The notes: generated from the sequence alone by a model not told the origin. A stretch of DNA of 64,000 nucleotides from Stereum hirsutum FP-91666 SS1 (GCF_000264905.1 NW_006763133.1:2675152-2739151); one strand, 5' to 3'; shown: positions 22,748-35,100, numbered from the stretch's first letter. A program made the numbers and translations.

Positions 22748-24559
22748 CGTTCGTGGTAGTGGCGAAAGGTCACTTCGGCATCTCGTCTGCTTTCCTCTTC
22801 TTCTCCCTTTGTACTGATGCACACTCAAATATTCCCCAGGATAACCCTCCCACACAATGATCGGCTACACCGAGGTCGATTAACAATAAGGGTAAGCCAG
22901 GTTGTGTTTCATACTGTCCGTGCTCAGCGGAGTGTCTCCTCTGCAATATACTTTAGATCCTTCAAGACAGCAGGCCCACACTGCCACACAAGGTGTACTT
23001 TGTACTAAGTACGTATGGGCTGCTGAATACTGGCTTTCGAGAAGGTGACCGTCTGACTATGAGATCAATCACAAACAGCCCTGCTCTCTGATTGCGATCT
23101 CAGATACAGACGAAGGCGTTCAATTTAGGACCACAACAGCTGTAGTTATTCTCGTGGCAGTATGTTATGCATGGCTCTGATATCACGGGGAGTCTGTGCT
23201 CTTTGCGAGGAGACGCTGCTGTGGGCTTCGACGGCCAAGCTTACTCCAGGACCAGTTTCAGCTTGTTGAAATCCTTGCATCCCAAACTGCTTCGGTATAC
23301 CGATGATTACAGAGGACGTTTCTACAGGGCGCCACGGATATCTCAATTGTGCCAGTTCCCCTCACGAGTCCTGTAGGCTGTACCACACCTGAAGAACCGT
23401 CTTCGCGAGCTTCATCGTTGAAAGTAGCGATAAATCAATTACGACACCCTGGCTCACAGCACGGCATCCAGGAATGTGCATTCACTTCGAGTATTTCGTA
23501 TGTTTTGATGGATGGCTTTGTACTCAACGGAGTAATCTGAAGACCCTTGTGTTTTGCTATTCGTTAAACGCTGCGCGCTCGTTTCGAGTATCTATTTCGA
23601 GACCCTTCTCTTCACCCATTCTTCCCACAGTAAGAGATAGGCGTAAGTAGTCAGCGTTAGATGATGCACAATCGCGACCTTCCATAAACATGGAAGATGT
23701 TCCTTCTGGCTCCATATGCAGAATTTAGACGCGGTCGTGAGACCGGCCTCATTCCTTGCCTACTCCGTTCTTATGCACATCTAACTCGATGTGTCGTAGT
23801 TCGCAGCCACGACAAGAGCTCGTCGTGAATATGAGCGAAATTTCTAAACTTGTCTTGAAGGAAAGCTATAACGGTCAACATCCAGTCTTCACCTTCATGG
23901 GGGAGCGTTTGACGAGCATCGCTCAAAGCGCAACCTCGTTTGACTGCTTCCTCGGATATCGGGACCCGAGTTGCTACGTGTTGCTACGTTGCGTTGCCCA
24001 AAGCAGCAGCTGAACTTGTCTTCTGCAAGCGTTATCCTTACTAGTCCACTTTGGCTTTCGATGCCTCTGCTTCTTATCCTTCCTCCATACATGGATAATC
24101 TTGAGCGCGTGTTATCTAACTCGGAGCTATCTGAGCTACCGGGGAAAAATTCGAACCGAAGGAGAGAAAACAATAAGCAAGGTAGGGACCCACAGATGTT
24201 TTTCGAAGACCGCGTCCTAAAACAATGTATCCGCTTAACTGAGGAACAAGTGCCGACGACCGCGTGAGCCGAGCGCGCCTCGTGCGGTGCTGGTAAACAA
24301 GCCAACTTCCCCACGCGGCGGCACCCCACGAGCCCAAACGGCGGCGCACGCCCGATGGGGAAATGCACTGGCAACGTGCGCCGGAGGAAGTGATCGGTTT
24401 CGAGACCTTCCGATTTTTGCAACAAGGGCTGCCTGTTGCAGACAACGCATACTTAAAAGAAACCACCGCGATGCCTCTGCCGCCGTACACCCCCCTTTCT
24501 TCTTCTCGCCGTCAAGCCAGTCTTTCTCCTCTTTTTCGTTCTTGTTTTTGCTCTTAACC
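22748..24559. other. gene-poor stretch, no gene supported
   Basis: About 1.8 kb without a convincing coding region. Open frames are at most 176 codons and lack recognisable motifs. The right end (about 24440-24559) is the C/T-rich promoter and leader of the gene starting at 24560. Confidence 0.5.
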
Positions 24560-25442
24560 ATGTCCCACCGTGTTTCTAGCCCTACGAGTGCGCACTTCGT
24601 GAGTTGTTCTGTTTATTTGGGATCTGCCTGGTGATTTACAGTACTCGAAGGCGTCAAGTACATGTCACGGCTCTTCTGAAAATGCTGTGAAATCATACTC
24701 CTCATGCACTGTGGGGACGCAGAAAGTCCATTACCACCACCAAGGACAATGGGACTTTTTCGTCAACGCCACTGAGACGTCCTCGGTCGACCTCTCGCTC
24801 ATGCTTCCCCACTACCGAGCCCATAATCAACCAGCGGGACACCGGATGAGCATGTTCATTAGTAGTGAGCGTAGCGAAATCAAAACCAAAGTCGTGAGCC
24901 GCGTTCTTAAGTACCGTCCTTGTTTGTCGGGCTGACCCATCCCACCTTAGTGCCGCCGAAGCACGAGGACACCCTTCTTCCTATCTATACACGCTTCTGG
25001 CACAGCGCCAGTCACGATCTATGTCCCCTCCGATTTTTCGGGCGCGATCCGTCTACTCTCTCCCTCGCCATCATCATCCCATTCGCGCCCACATTCACGA
25101 CCCTCCGTTCTGTCGAACCGCAGAGTCACATTTTCCGCAGGCTTTATGAACCACATTTACCCCCGCACCACCTTCCCTTCTGATGATCATCTTGTCCAAG
25201 TCCCCGACGAGTACGACTCTGACTACGATGACGATGGAGAGGACGAAATCGAAGTGTCTGCCCAAGGACATGTGACCTTCAAAATGTGGGATGTGCGGGA
25301 CGGTACGTCAGAGAGCGCGGCGAAGGAGACATGGAAGTTGATGCGGAGAAGCTTGAGTTCGAAGAACTTGAAGGGCGAGAAGCAGAGACATAGAGACCAT
25401 TCGCCCAGGGACCCTAGTTGGGACTTCCTCCTGGATGGCTGA
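24560..25442 (+). CDS. DUF7330-like protein
   Basis: Three exons (24560..24598, 24642..24893, 24951..25442) encode about 260 residues. The first intron is 43 nt and the second 57 nt, both in phase 0. The middle part reads STRTPFFLSIHASGTAPVTI then YVPSDFSGAIRLLSPS, which resembles the beta-rich DUF7330 domain found in many Agaricomycete proteins of unknown function (a small-domain pattern V-x-V-P-S-D-F-x-G-x-I). An acidic run DEYDSDYDDDGEDEIE follows, then a basic tail with several K and R. No signal peptide or membrane segment. Family name is from memory of the pattern and is only moderately sure. Confidence 0.62.
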
Positions 25443-26147
25443 TTTAGATGGGTTCCATTGTCGACTCTTTCGACTCCATTCTTGCGCCTACTCCCTTTGT
25501 TCGTCCTCTGCCACTTGCGTCGTCCTGGCTGTTGTATCTACATATTTGTTTATTTTCTCCGTCTCTTCCCTCAATTTTCAATGGACCGGGCATCACACTG
25601 ACTCTTTCTTCATCTTTTGGTTTTGTTGGTTCGCTATTCTCTTCCTCCGTGGCATCGCACTTGCACCCCATACCACGTGTAGTCTTTCATCTCATACTGC
25701 CCATTTTGTACTTATACCACACCATAGACCGCTATGGCTCCCATACCACCACAGCGCATTCTCTTTTCCCTCACATTACGATATCACCACCTTTGTAGCA
25801 TCTACGTCCCCCTCCATGTCGGCATCTTACATCCCTCATCTCCCATACCTGTCCGCTTCAGTATGACTATATTCCCTCCATTATATTATCACATGGTGGT
25901 CTCCGGTTTAGATACACCGTATTAGTGAACCTACCGACCCATGCCTCTTCTCCCTTTGTTCCACCTATGGACCAGTATGCTCTTGCCTTCGATATTCCAC
26001 TTGATACCCCAATTTTGCTATAACAATGAAAATACATACAGCATGTGAAGAAACTTTAACAATGCATCGTCTGCCTCGAATGGATGACTAGCCGCATCAG
26101 ACGACAATGAACGCCGGAGTTGTACACTACACTATTCACGAGCACAT
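25443..26147. other. intergenic between convergent genes
   Basis: C/T-rich 3' flank of the DUF7330-like gene, then the 3' flank of CIA2. Open frames of up to 143 codons here are compositional and have no domain. Confidence 0.5.
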
Positions 26148-27028
26148 TCACTGCATATCTGGTGACTGACCGCGGCGACCGGCACTGGCCAAGCAGTTCT
26201 CCAAAACCTCAGTCAAAGCGGGATTCTCCAGAGCGGCAGCGACTCGTTCCTTGTCGTTTAGCTGTTTGTTTACTGCCGTATCGCCAGCACATGTTCAATG
26301 AGATGCAGGGAGAATGATAGGCCTGAAAAGATATAATAGATGCGAACCTGCGAGCTCGCTCTGATGAGACCCGGGTTTTACTTTGATGTCTATCTTGAAC
26401 CGGTTCGGAAGACTACGCATCAGGCGTACACGGATGGATAATCCTGCAAACGCGCATATTAGTTGTTACCATGCGAATCAAGAGCAGAAGACTTGAAATG
26501 AAGATCAAATCATGGAAAGAATGAAACCGTACCGATGAGTGTTGACATCCCGCAATGCGGCACAGTGGGCGTGAACTCCACAAGGCAGGAATTCTTATCG
26601 TGAAGAATGGTAATTTGTGGTGCAGAAACAACGGCGAGCTGTTCGAGCGTCATAGATGGATGTTCGGGATCACTGATGGAACGTATCAAGTCTGGGGTCC
26701 GATGGTCCGGTGATAGATGATAGAAACGGAGAACAAGTCGCCGGAAGAAAGGGCGGGACAGCGGGACAGCATCGCATGCGTTACATGGTATTCCGGGCAA
26801 CAACGCGTTATGTAAAGGTAATGTATGAGTGGGCATACTTCGAGGTATGATGAGAACAGACAGACCGAACACTTCATCTTGGTCGATGAGCTCGACTTCC
26901 TCCGGAGTACCATAGCCGTCGTCTTCTCCCTCGCCGCCCCAAAGGGAGCGGGTGTTATGGACAGATTGTTGTTTCCGCGATGAAAGCTTAATGACCGTAG
27001 GATTGGGGTTATACGATGATGAAGCCAT
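26148..27028 (-). CDS. CIA2: cytosolic Fe-S assembly factor, MIP18 family
   Basis: Four exons (26866..27028, 26533..26691, 26348..26443, 26148..26272) encode about 180 residues, the usual size. CIA2 (human CIAO2B/MIP18) is part of the targeting complex that delivers Fe-S clusters to cytosolic and nuclear proteins. The signature is complete: [18 protein letters not shown], then LEQLAVVS, then [17 protein letters not shown] with the reactive cysteine of the family, and [20 protein letters not shown] near the end. The start at 27028 gives [13 protein letters not shown]. The first intron is 174 nt, far longer than the others, and has no in-frame stop. A 226-bp promoter is shared with the DCN1-like gene. 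Confidence 0.93.
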
Positions 27029-27254
27029 GATGTCGGTTTTCAGGAAGTAGAGGAGGTGTTGGGCCACAAAGAGAAGGTTGCTGACTGAGTGGCAACGGGC
27101 CAAATGCGGACGCGCATGAACAAATGAAAGCCACGTGGTCGTGATGAAATGGCGCGTCTCCAGCGCGTTCAGGCTCACCGCGCTTGGCCCATTTGCCTTT
27201 CTGCTATTGACCACCATCTTCCCCGGACTCTCCGTTCTCCACACCCAAACCAGC
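27029..27254. promoter_or_regulatory. divergent promoter CIA2 / DCN1-like
   Basis: 226 bp between two divergent start codons. It contains the E-box palindrome CACGTG at 27132-27137. No clear TATA box. Confidence 0.5.
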
Positions 27255-29558
27255 ATGCCGCCAAAGGTGTGTTTGCATTCATGGATATACTTATGTTGCT
27301 GGCTTTGTCGCAACGAACTAACATCTACACTTTGTTCTCATTAGAGGAAACGCGGAGAGGAGAGCGCTGGTGCTGACACCACGACGGCGTCGGCTTCGAA
27401 GGCGACGCGTAGCTCCAAGCGTCTGACCAAGAAGGTGGAAGGAGAAGGTGCGCCTGAGGACTCTTCATACCAGCTCATAGTTATCTAAATGTCCTGTGCG
27501 TTGTCGTTACAGATCCGAAGTACGTCCCTTCTGGAGATACACTATATGTCTGCGCTCATGCCACGTCTCTCTTGTGAAGTGCTACAGCGCAGGATACTGA
27601 GAAGCTTGTACGTCTGTAATGTGTTTTCTATTGTGCGCATAGGCCGGTTGTTGATGGCGCCATGGCCCAGGCTCCTGTAGCAAAGAAGACGAAGACGACG
27701 CGGAAAGTGAAGGAGACCAATGGGTCCACAAAGTACGTCCTAGCAGTGTTGCATGCTACGCTTCTACCTTGTCTGTGCGTATTGGTGTTTTTCTGCTACG
27801 CGTTTCGTTGCTAATTTAAGGCTTTGCATGATTCAGAACCATCATTGTCTCCTAGGAATGATACCAAGGCTGCAGCTCAACCCATGTTGGTACCTCCTCC
27901 ACCGTATTTCCCCCACAATTCCCGAACTCATAGTTCGTTTCCTCCCTCTCTGCATTTACGCTCCCTTTCACGGATTGTGTCATTCTAAGCAGCCAAGGTG
28001 ATGACGTAAGTAAAGCTTAATTTTGTCGATCAACGGAAGCTTATAATTATCTCAGGAACCGTCCACCGCCCTGAAAAGGTGTGTCGCACGCGACGGCGCG
28101 CTTCCCATTCCTCCTTTGACCCTCCAGTTTCGAAACCGGGCAGCCCAACTGTGCTGCTTGCAGTAGCAGCAGCAACACCAGCCCGTTGGGACCTAACAAT
28201 TGCTATCATTGGCAGTTTACTTGCGTCACCATAACGGCGTCGTGGCAGGTTGTCTCGTGTCTTCATATTCCTTCCGGGGACAGCCTGAGGAAGGCGCTGC
28301 TACTGGCTGGCAGTACTCTTTCTTCGACACGTCTACCATCACATTTCCTATTCTGTGGTGGGGGCTGCTGTCTGTTTTTATGTTGGCGATGATACTGCGC
28401 GCATTGCTATGTTGTGGTCTGAGTGGATCGAATGACACTATCTTCGACACTGACGGTGTGTCGGAACATAATCCTAGGGATACCAAGGTGAAAGCGAAGG
28501 ACATACCTGCTCCTGCGGTACGTTTAACTTCCTACATGTGATTGTGATTTTTCTGTCTCATTAGTGCTGCGTAGAAGCCCGAGCCGTACTCGGCCGCCCG
28601 CGCGGAAAAGCTGTTCACGACATACGCCGACGTGGACGATCCATCCTTCATTGGCGCAGAAGGGTTCGAGCAGTTATGCACAGATGCGGACATTTCTATG
28701 GAGGGTGCTCTACCCATGCTACTTGCATGGCAGATGGATGCAACGGAGATGGCGAAGATTACGAAGGAGCAGTGGTCACAAGGGATGGACGTCTTACAGT
28801 GCGTTGTTATAACATTTGATCCTAGCTCGCATTTTGTTGACAACAAGTCTCACAACCAAGAATATCCTCTCTACCGACGCTTGCCATAGCTCTTAATGAC
28901 CTCAACGATCTCCTCATTCTTTCTAAAACGCCACTCAAACCCGCCGCCCGTCCAACATCTAGCCTAGCAGGAAAAGTCAAGAAGCCTGGTGATGAAGGGG
29001 ACCCATACAATCGCAAACGCTATCATGAATATGCACGCGACACGAAGAAGGCGTTCGGCTCACTCTATCAGTTTTGTTTCACGCTGGCGAAACCGGAGAA
29101 CTCGAGGAACATTGATATGGAGACGGCTACTGCGCTATGGACCGTACTACTGGTGCCAAAATATCCGTTGATGGGTGACATCGTAGATTTCATTACGGTA
29201 AACGTCTCTATCCCAGCTTTCCCAGATTGGGGTGATTAACTGGTTTGCGTAGGAGGCGGGGTCGTACAAGGGCGTCAACAAAGATTTGTGGCACATGGTA
29301 TGTGACGCTTCCTTGTGCTGTACATGTGCCATCCCACTGAGCTATTATCCCTTCTGTCTAGATGTTGGAGTTTTGCCAGACGATCAGCCCCAACCTCGAC
29401 AACTACGATGAGAATGAAGGAGTCAGTCATTTATCTTCATCTCGCGATCGTGTGACCAGTCTGACCTTACATCGTAATGTTATCGAATATAGGCATGGCC
29501 GACCTTGCTCGACGAGTTTGTCTCGTGGAGAAATGGCCCTGTAGGGACTTCCTCATAG
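27255..29558 (+). CDS. DCN1-like cullin neddylation factor
   Basis: Thirteen exons fit one frame: 27255..27266, 27345..27447, 27513..27519, 27643..27732, 27856..27885, 27993..28005, 28056..28078, 28424..28517, 28575..28798, 28861..29197, 29253..29297, 29362..29421, 29493..29558, about 367 residues. DCN1 acts as E3 for attaching NEDD8 to cullins. The PONY/DCUN1 domain fills the C-terminal 250 residues: EKLFTTYADVDDPSFIGAEG, LCTDADISMEGALPMLLAW, EMAKITKEQWSQGMDVL, YQFCFTLAKPENSRNIDME, ALWTVLLVPK and WPTLLDEFVSW. The N-terminus is basic and low in complexity (MPPKRKRGEES) and is built of very small exons, one of 7 nt. The early exons and the 345-nt intron before 28424 are the least certain part; the domain exons are firm. 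Confidence 0.85.
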
Positions 29559-29893
29559 GAGCTTGGCAAGGTCGTTCCTTCCGTCAACAATTGCCCTCAG
29601 TGCCACGCACTCATCTGCGCTGCTTCTTTTTTTTTCACGTCTTCACACTTTCCCAATGCATTCTGCACCGCAATTATTACACTATCCCCCAAATTCAATC
29701 GCATGCCATATTTTTACATGTTTCTGTCTGGGTCTTGCGGTGCTTGCCCTGCCTGTTGCTCCTGGGGATATAACACTGGCTATTTTGACGATATATTTGA
29801 GGCCTGACCTCCACCGTTCGGTTCTGAAGCTATCTCGAGCCAACCTTTTCGATAGTCCCTTATTTACCTTGGCCCCTTCAAAAAGATGTCTCA
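29559..29893. other. intergenic between convergent genes
   Basis: 3' flanks of the DCN1-like gene and the membrane-anchored hypothetical gene; T-rich, no coding signal. Confidence 0.5.
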
Positions 29894-30469
29894 TCATCGC
29901 GCCACCTCTTCATCCTCCTCACTTGCCCGCCGCCCTCTCTTGGTTTCCATAACTCCCGCTTCTCTGAACCTCCTCTTGATCTCCTCCATCTCAGCCTTCG
30001 GCTCCACGACTGCGTCCTTCGCGAGCCACAGCTCCCCGTCTTCCTTCCCTTTCCCTTTCTTTCCCCTCTTTCTCAGATCAAACATTGATATAAGGCTTCG
30101 ATGCTCACGTTCTGCGGACAACGCAAGCGCGAGTGCTTCATACTGGATGTGTGCATCGCTCGGCGGGAGGGGTAGAGCGTGACCGTCTGTTAGGTGGGAT
30201 GGGAGATCGAGTAGACTGTGTAGCGAAGGCCAGGAGCCTTTGAGTGCTTGCAGGCCTCCGGTTTGCTTTGTGTAGAAACGGGAGTTCGAGTGGAGGTTGG
30301 CGGGATGTGCTGTTTTGGAGTTTCGAGGACGGTCGCGGTCGGGTTGGAGGGTTGAGGTGTTCGTGTGGAGGTGGTGGATTAAGTAGAAGAGGATTGGGAG
30401 GAGGGGGAGAAGTAAGAGGAGAGTACGAGGTTTGGTTAGGAAACGGCGAACGGTGTAATGCAGCGGCAT
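29894..30469 (-). CDS. single-pass membrane-anchored hypothetical protein
   Basis: One intronless frame of 191 residues starting at 30469. Residues 16-34 form a strong hydrophobic helix (TLLLLLPLLPILFYLIHHL) just after a basic stretch, which fits a type II signal anchor or mitochondrial inner-membrane anchor. The C-terminal half is charged, with KRGKKGKGKEDGELW and a final acidic/basic run. No domain is recognised. An organellar assembly factor or similar small membrane protein would fit, but this is a guess. It diverges from PDCD5 with 248 bp between start codons. Confidence 0.65.
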   Translation of the reverse strand: MPLHYTVRRFLTKPRTLLLLLPLLPILFYLIHHLHTNTSTLQPDRDRPRNSKTAHPANLHSNSRFYTKQTGGLQALKGSWPSLHSLLDLPSHLTDGHALPLPPSDAHIQYEALALALSAEREHRSLISMFDLRKRGKKGKGKEDGELWLAKDAVVEPKAEMEEIKRRFREAGVMETKRGRRASEEDEEVAR

Positions 30470-30717
30470 GATGGGCTTTGTGTTGGGAGTTAACTTTGTG
30501 ATGAGGCGGGCGTGAACGATTGAACTCAGAGCTAGGATAATCTGGCTAGAGAGCTGAGACGCGTCGCGATATTTACGCGTTTTCTGGCCACGTGATGCAA
30601 TTAGCCAGTCACGGCTTTGTACGGCACTTCTACAACGTTCTACGTACTCTACTTGTCTTCCATCTCTTGAACAATTCTATACCACTTTGTATCAACCCTT
30701 TGACCTGAGCATCTATA
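30470..30717. promoter_or_regulatory. divergent promoter with two ACGCGT boxes and an E-box
   Basis: 248 bp between the membrane-anchored hypothetical gene and PDCD5. ACGCGT occurs at 30559-30564 and 30575-30580, followed by CACGTG at 30589-30594. Three palindromic sites in 36 bp suggest a real regulatory node. Confidence 0.5.
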
Positions 30718-31435
30718 ATGGCTGATCCAGAACTCGCTGCTCTCCGTGCCGCACGTCTCAACCAACTTCAACAATCTGGAGGTCCAGCAGGAGGAGCGGG
30801 GGGCCAGGGTGGCGAAGAGGAGGCAGCGAACAGGCAGCGGGAGGAGCAGATGAGGGGGGATTTACTGGCTACTGTGCTGGAGCCTGCTGCAAGGGAGCGA
30901 TGTGCGTACAACTCCGTGACTCTACCTAAGGATTTGCTATGATTGAACTAAGGAATCGTGCATTTGTTCGCCACATGTCTACTATTCTCGGCTCTTGATG
31001 CATGCGCTACACCTTGGCTGCGATCGAATATTACACACTGATACGGTGCATCACCTCTGGATGTATAGTATCGAGAATATCGTTGGTTTCACCCGAACGA
31101 TCTCGGCAGATTGAGGGGATCTTGTTGAGGATGGCACAGTCCGGACAGCTGAGAGGGAGGGTGAGCGAGAACCAACTTATTGATCTACTGGAGCAGGTGC
31201 GTTATACGTCTCTCTTGCCCTTCCCTTCATCAGTTTCTTTACACTTGGGAGATCTGCTGACGGTAGGCGGGCGGTAGGCTGAGGAGGCGCAGTCCAAGAC
31301 TGCCGCGAAGGGCACAATCAAGGTGGGTCTTTGTTCCGTACTTCAGATTTCGAAATTAGCTAACAGGCTCTCTTGCTTCTGAAAATTCAGTTTCAGCGGA
31401 GAGAACTGGACGACGACGATGATTTCGACATCTGA
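30718..31435 (+). CDS. PDCD5: PDCD5 family DNA-binding protein
   Basis: Four exons (30718..30901, 31069..31196, 31278..31322, 31391..31435) encode about 133 residues, matching PDCD5/TFAR19 size. The compact three-helix core is seen in SRISLVSPERSRQIEGILLR and LRGRVSENQLIDLLEQ, followed by the conserved tail GTIKFQRRELDDDDDFDI, where R-R-E-x-D-D-D-D-x-D is diagnostic. The N-terminus is MADPELAALRAARLNQLQ then a Gly-rich linker. The family is conserved from archaea to humans; in animals it promotes apoptosis and binds the CCT chaperonin, in fungi the role is less defined. The first intron (167 nt) is longer than usual. Confidence 0.93.
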
Positions 31436-32165
31436 GTCCTAGGACAATGTGCGCTTTGAACGCTTTGAACGTCCGATTTGCTTGTATCTGTATCTTTTCC
31501 CACTGTAGCCTCTTTTCATCACTATGGGTATCGCTGGAAACAATCAGGTGCTATGATAGCCCGATTTCCGTACTGATATTGTTCACCAAGTTCCCAGCTT
31601 TAACAAGCGCTTACCGAAGGCATGTTTGTTGGGCCACACTTGGGCCACATCGATCATCTGCGAGCTTCATCAAACGAACACGCCAATATCATGCAATCGC
31701 CTCTTTGTTGAGCGGCGTCTATGTGTTGCATTAATCCTCCTCGCCCCGGGAATTCTTGCGCTAGAGCGATTATCATAGAAGAATCCATATCCGTACTAGT
31801 TTTGATGCACCCCCTGTCTCAAACAGTTTGTGGCGAAGGTAGTGGCGCTGGAGCTCTATGGGTGTCACAAAACCTTCTGTTCTTACCGCAATGGGAACGA
31901 ACAAATACGAACACGTACTCGAGACTGTGATGTAAATTTAAGCGGTGTGAGTGAGCAAAATACACGACAATGAGCGAGCAGAAAAACGAGGCGGGCGACG
32001 GAGGCCAAATTTGACGATGGGGTGAGCGTGGGAAAACGGACCTCGTTGAGGCGCGTCGTCGCCGGCTGCTCTCTGCGCTCGCCCAACTTTCTCTGTCTCC
32101 TCCACCTCGCCCCTGCCTCGCGCTCGTCCCCTTTGTCGCATCCCCCATCCTCAACATCGTCAGCA
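31436..32165. other. intergenic, PDCD5 3' flank and NOT4 promoter
   Basis: 730 bp with no supported gene. The right part is the NOT4 5' flank. Open frames on both strands lack domains. Confidence 0.5.
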
Positions 32166-35100
32166 ATGTCGTCCGTGAAGCTACACCCGCACCCGTCGCT
32201 GCCAGCGCCCGTCGTACATTCCAGCGTTTCCGCTCTCCAGTCCAAGTCGCACGTTCTGACAGGTGTGCAGGACGCGTACTGGAGCGACGAAGAGGTCGGT
32301 GTCTCTGGATTTATCTTATCGGAGGACGTCTATTCATGTTCATATCTGTTCATCTCGATTGTAGGAGGGTGAAGATTGTCCTCTTTGTCTGGAAGAGATG
32401 GATGTGTCAGACCTCAACTTCAAGCCATGCCCCTGCGGGTACCAGGTACGTTATTTTCGTGAGGACTTTTCACCCGCAAATCTGACTGACGTTATGAAGA
32501 TCTGTCGCTTCTGCTGGCACCATATCAAAGAGAATCTGAACAAGAAGTGCCCCGCATGCAGGAGGGAGTACTCGGACGAAACTGTACAGTTCAAGCCCGT
32601 AAACAAGGAAGAGTGCGTCCCTCTCGTTTTTATCTCTTCTTCGTGACTTGTTCGTTCTCATAATGTGTTCCGCTCTGCAGTCATCGAAGGCTGACTCAGC
32701 AGAAGAAACAGCGGGAACGAGAGCGCAAAGAACTCGATTCCCTTGGCCGCCGCCATCTTGCTAATGTTCGCGTCGTCCAGCGCAACGTCGTGTATGTCGT
32801 TGGCATAGGGCCACGATTCGCCAAAGAGGAGGTGCGCCGCTCTGTACTTCATTTTTACGTGTCATTTCCGCCAACACATCACGATCCCCAACAGCTTATA
32901 CCCACCCTCCGCTCGAATGAATATTTTGGTCAATATGGTCGGATTTCCAAGATCCTCCTCGTCAAGCGCACTCCCTCAGGACAGCCGCCTGTTGTGGGGC
33001 TGTATATCACCTACCACCGCCGCGAAGATGCCGCGCGTTGTATAGCCGCTGTGGACGGGACTGCCTCTCCTGGCGGTGGAAATGAAGTTATGCGGGCTAG
33101 TTTCGGCACTACCAAGTATTGTATGGCCTTTCTCAGAGGCGCCAGTTGTACAGATCATGGTTGTATGAACCTACACGAGTGGGGCGACGAGAAGGATTGT
33201 TTCACCAAGGAAGATCTGTCGACGCTGTACGTGGCTATGTTCATGATTTTCATCTCGTCCTGCAGTGCTGATCATTCTTTGGTGAAACAAGGCAACATGC
33301 CATCAAAGATACAGAGACGACTCGGAAGAATATCGTTTTGGGTAAGAAGCCTGATGACCCGACAGGTGTGTTCGTCTCTTGTCTTCTCCACGGGGTAGAT
33401 GGCTTAATCATTCTAATAATAGCACGTCTGCCTCGTTCCGCATCCTGGGCAAAAGGAGCATCCACGACGCCAACCTCGACTGCGTTACACAATAACACAA
33501 ACAATGCAGGCGGGACCTCTACGCGGACAAGTCGGCGTGGTGGGACAACACGACAAAGAGCAGCTACTCCGGCAGATTCTACGGACGGCCACTCGACCGC
33601 TAAGGCAGACGTGCAACCAGCTGCCAAAGCTTGGGAGGCGAAAAGTGTAGCAACGAAGAGCGCGGCCAAACCGTCATCGATCGCCTCGTCTTCTCGGCCC
33701 AATACACCAGCTCCTGCACCTACAGCTCGTTCTATGACGCCCGCCAACAGCACCCCCGCGAAACCCAAAAAGGAGAAGGTCGAAAAGGTGGTACCGGTAC
33801 CGCCACCTCCTCCGCGTTCACCGACCTCGTCGATTGCAGTGGACTCCGATATTGGCTCGCACGATGTACCGACCACGTCTGCATCGCCAGAACCCCCGGT
33901 TGTTCCTTCGATACCTCCTGGTCTGCCTGCCGTGCCTCCTGGCCTTGCTGCTCCTCCCGGTCTACCTGCACCGAACAAGGCCGCACAGGCCGGTCAGACT
34001 TATCAGATGTCGACGGCGGCCCAGGCTCTGTTGAATGATGTGAAGGCGCGTCGGGAGTCTGCATTACCCGTTACTGGTATCAGCCCGTTCCCCGACTTCG
34101 ACAGGACGCTACAGACTCTTACGGAGAACAATGACGAGTTCGGAGGGTTCAGCTTCAACCTCGATCCGAAACTTGCAAAAGGTTCGGAAGATGCTGCGAT
34201 ATCGGATATTGTCGCTGCTGCAGAGCCTCCTATCCCGTTCCAAGGCACTTTCGTGGACGCGTTTCCCGCCCTTCGTAGCTCTACCTACAGCCCTGCTCCG
34301 ATGATGATGAATGCGGCTGCTATGGGCTACCCTCTCAATTCCACCAATTCCATCTACGATCCTTCCCGCCAGAATCTGCCGACGAATGGGCAGCAGTCTA
34401 CGTCACCGCTATATACTGGCTCGTTCAATCCGTTTGCTGACAGCGGAGATAACGATCCGGCTGCTACTGCTCGACGAATGGCTCTTGATGAGGATCCGTC
34501 GCGCAAGATGTCAAGATTTGGGTTTGCGCGTGGTGGACGACAAGGTGGGAGCACCATGAGCTCTACGTCGAGCCCCATGGCCACGACCACACCGCTCAGC
34601 CCTACGGACAGCACTAACCAGAGCTCGATGTATGGAACGAATGACGTGACTTCCCCTGCGTCTCAATGGTCCTATCAGCAGCAACAGCAGCAGCAGACAC
34701 AACAACAGCAACATCAACAGCAGCAGCAGCAGCAGCAACAGCAACAACAACAACATTCTCAGCAACAACAACACCATCAGTATAACCCTCACAGCGCTTC
34801 TGCGACGAGTTCACCGATGCTTGCTCAAGCTCAGGCCCAGGCCCAGGTTCATGCGCTTGCGCAGCAGCATCACCGACAGCACCAGAATCAGCAGGCCGCA
34901 CGCTTCCAGCCATTTGACCACAATTCTGGTACTGAGGATGCATTGAGGCAGTTCATCGAGTCGAGTAGGGATAGGAATCGTAGCGTTGCTGGCAGGGGGA
35001 GTGTTGGCTCGTTGGCCGGTGGGTTGCCCATCTGCGTTTATCAATTCCTACCTCGAGAGATAAATGTTTGGAACTGACAATGATTTATGTGGCGCAGATC

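Noticed and set aside
25435..25866. 143-codon hydrophobic plus-strand frame
   Set aside because: C/T-rich 3' flank; hydrophobicity follows from composition and no start context or domain is present.
33250..33978. 242-codon minus-strand frame inside NOT4
   Set aside because: Antisense shadow of the Pro/Ala-rich NOT4 exon; NOT4 has domain evidence.
34511..34943. Leucine- and valine-rich minus-strand frames opposite the polyglutamine tract
   Set aside because: Direct complement of CAG/CAA codons.
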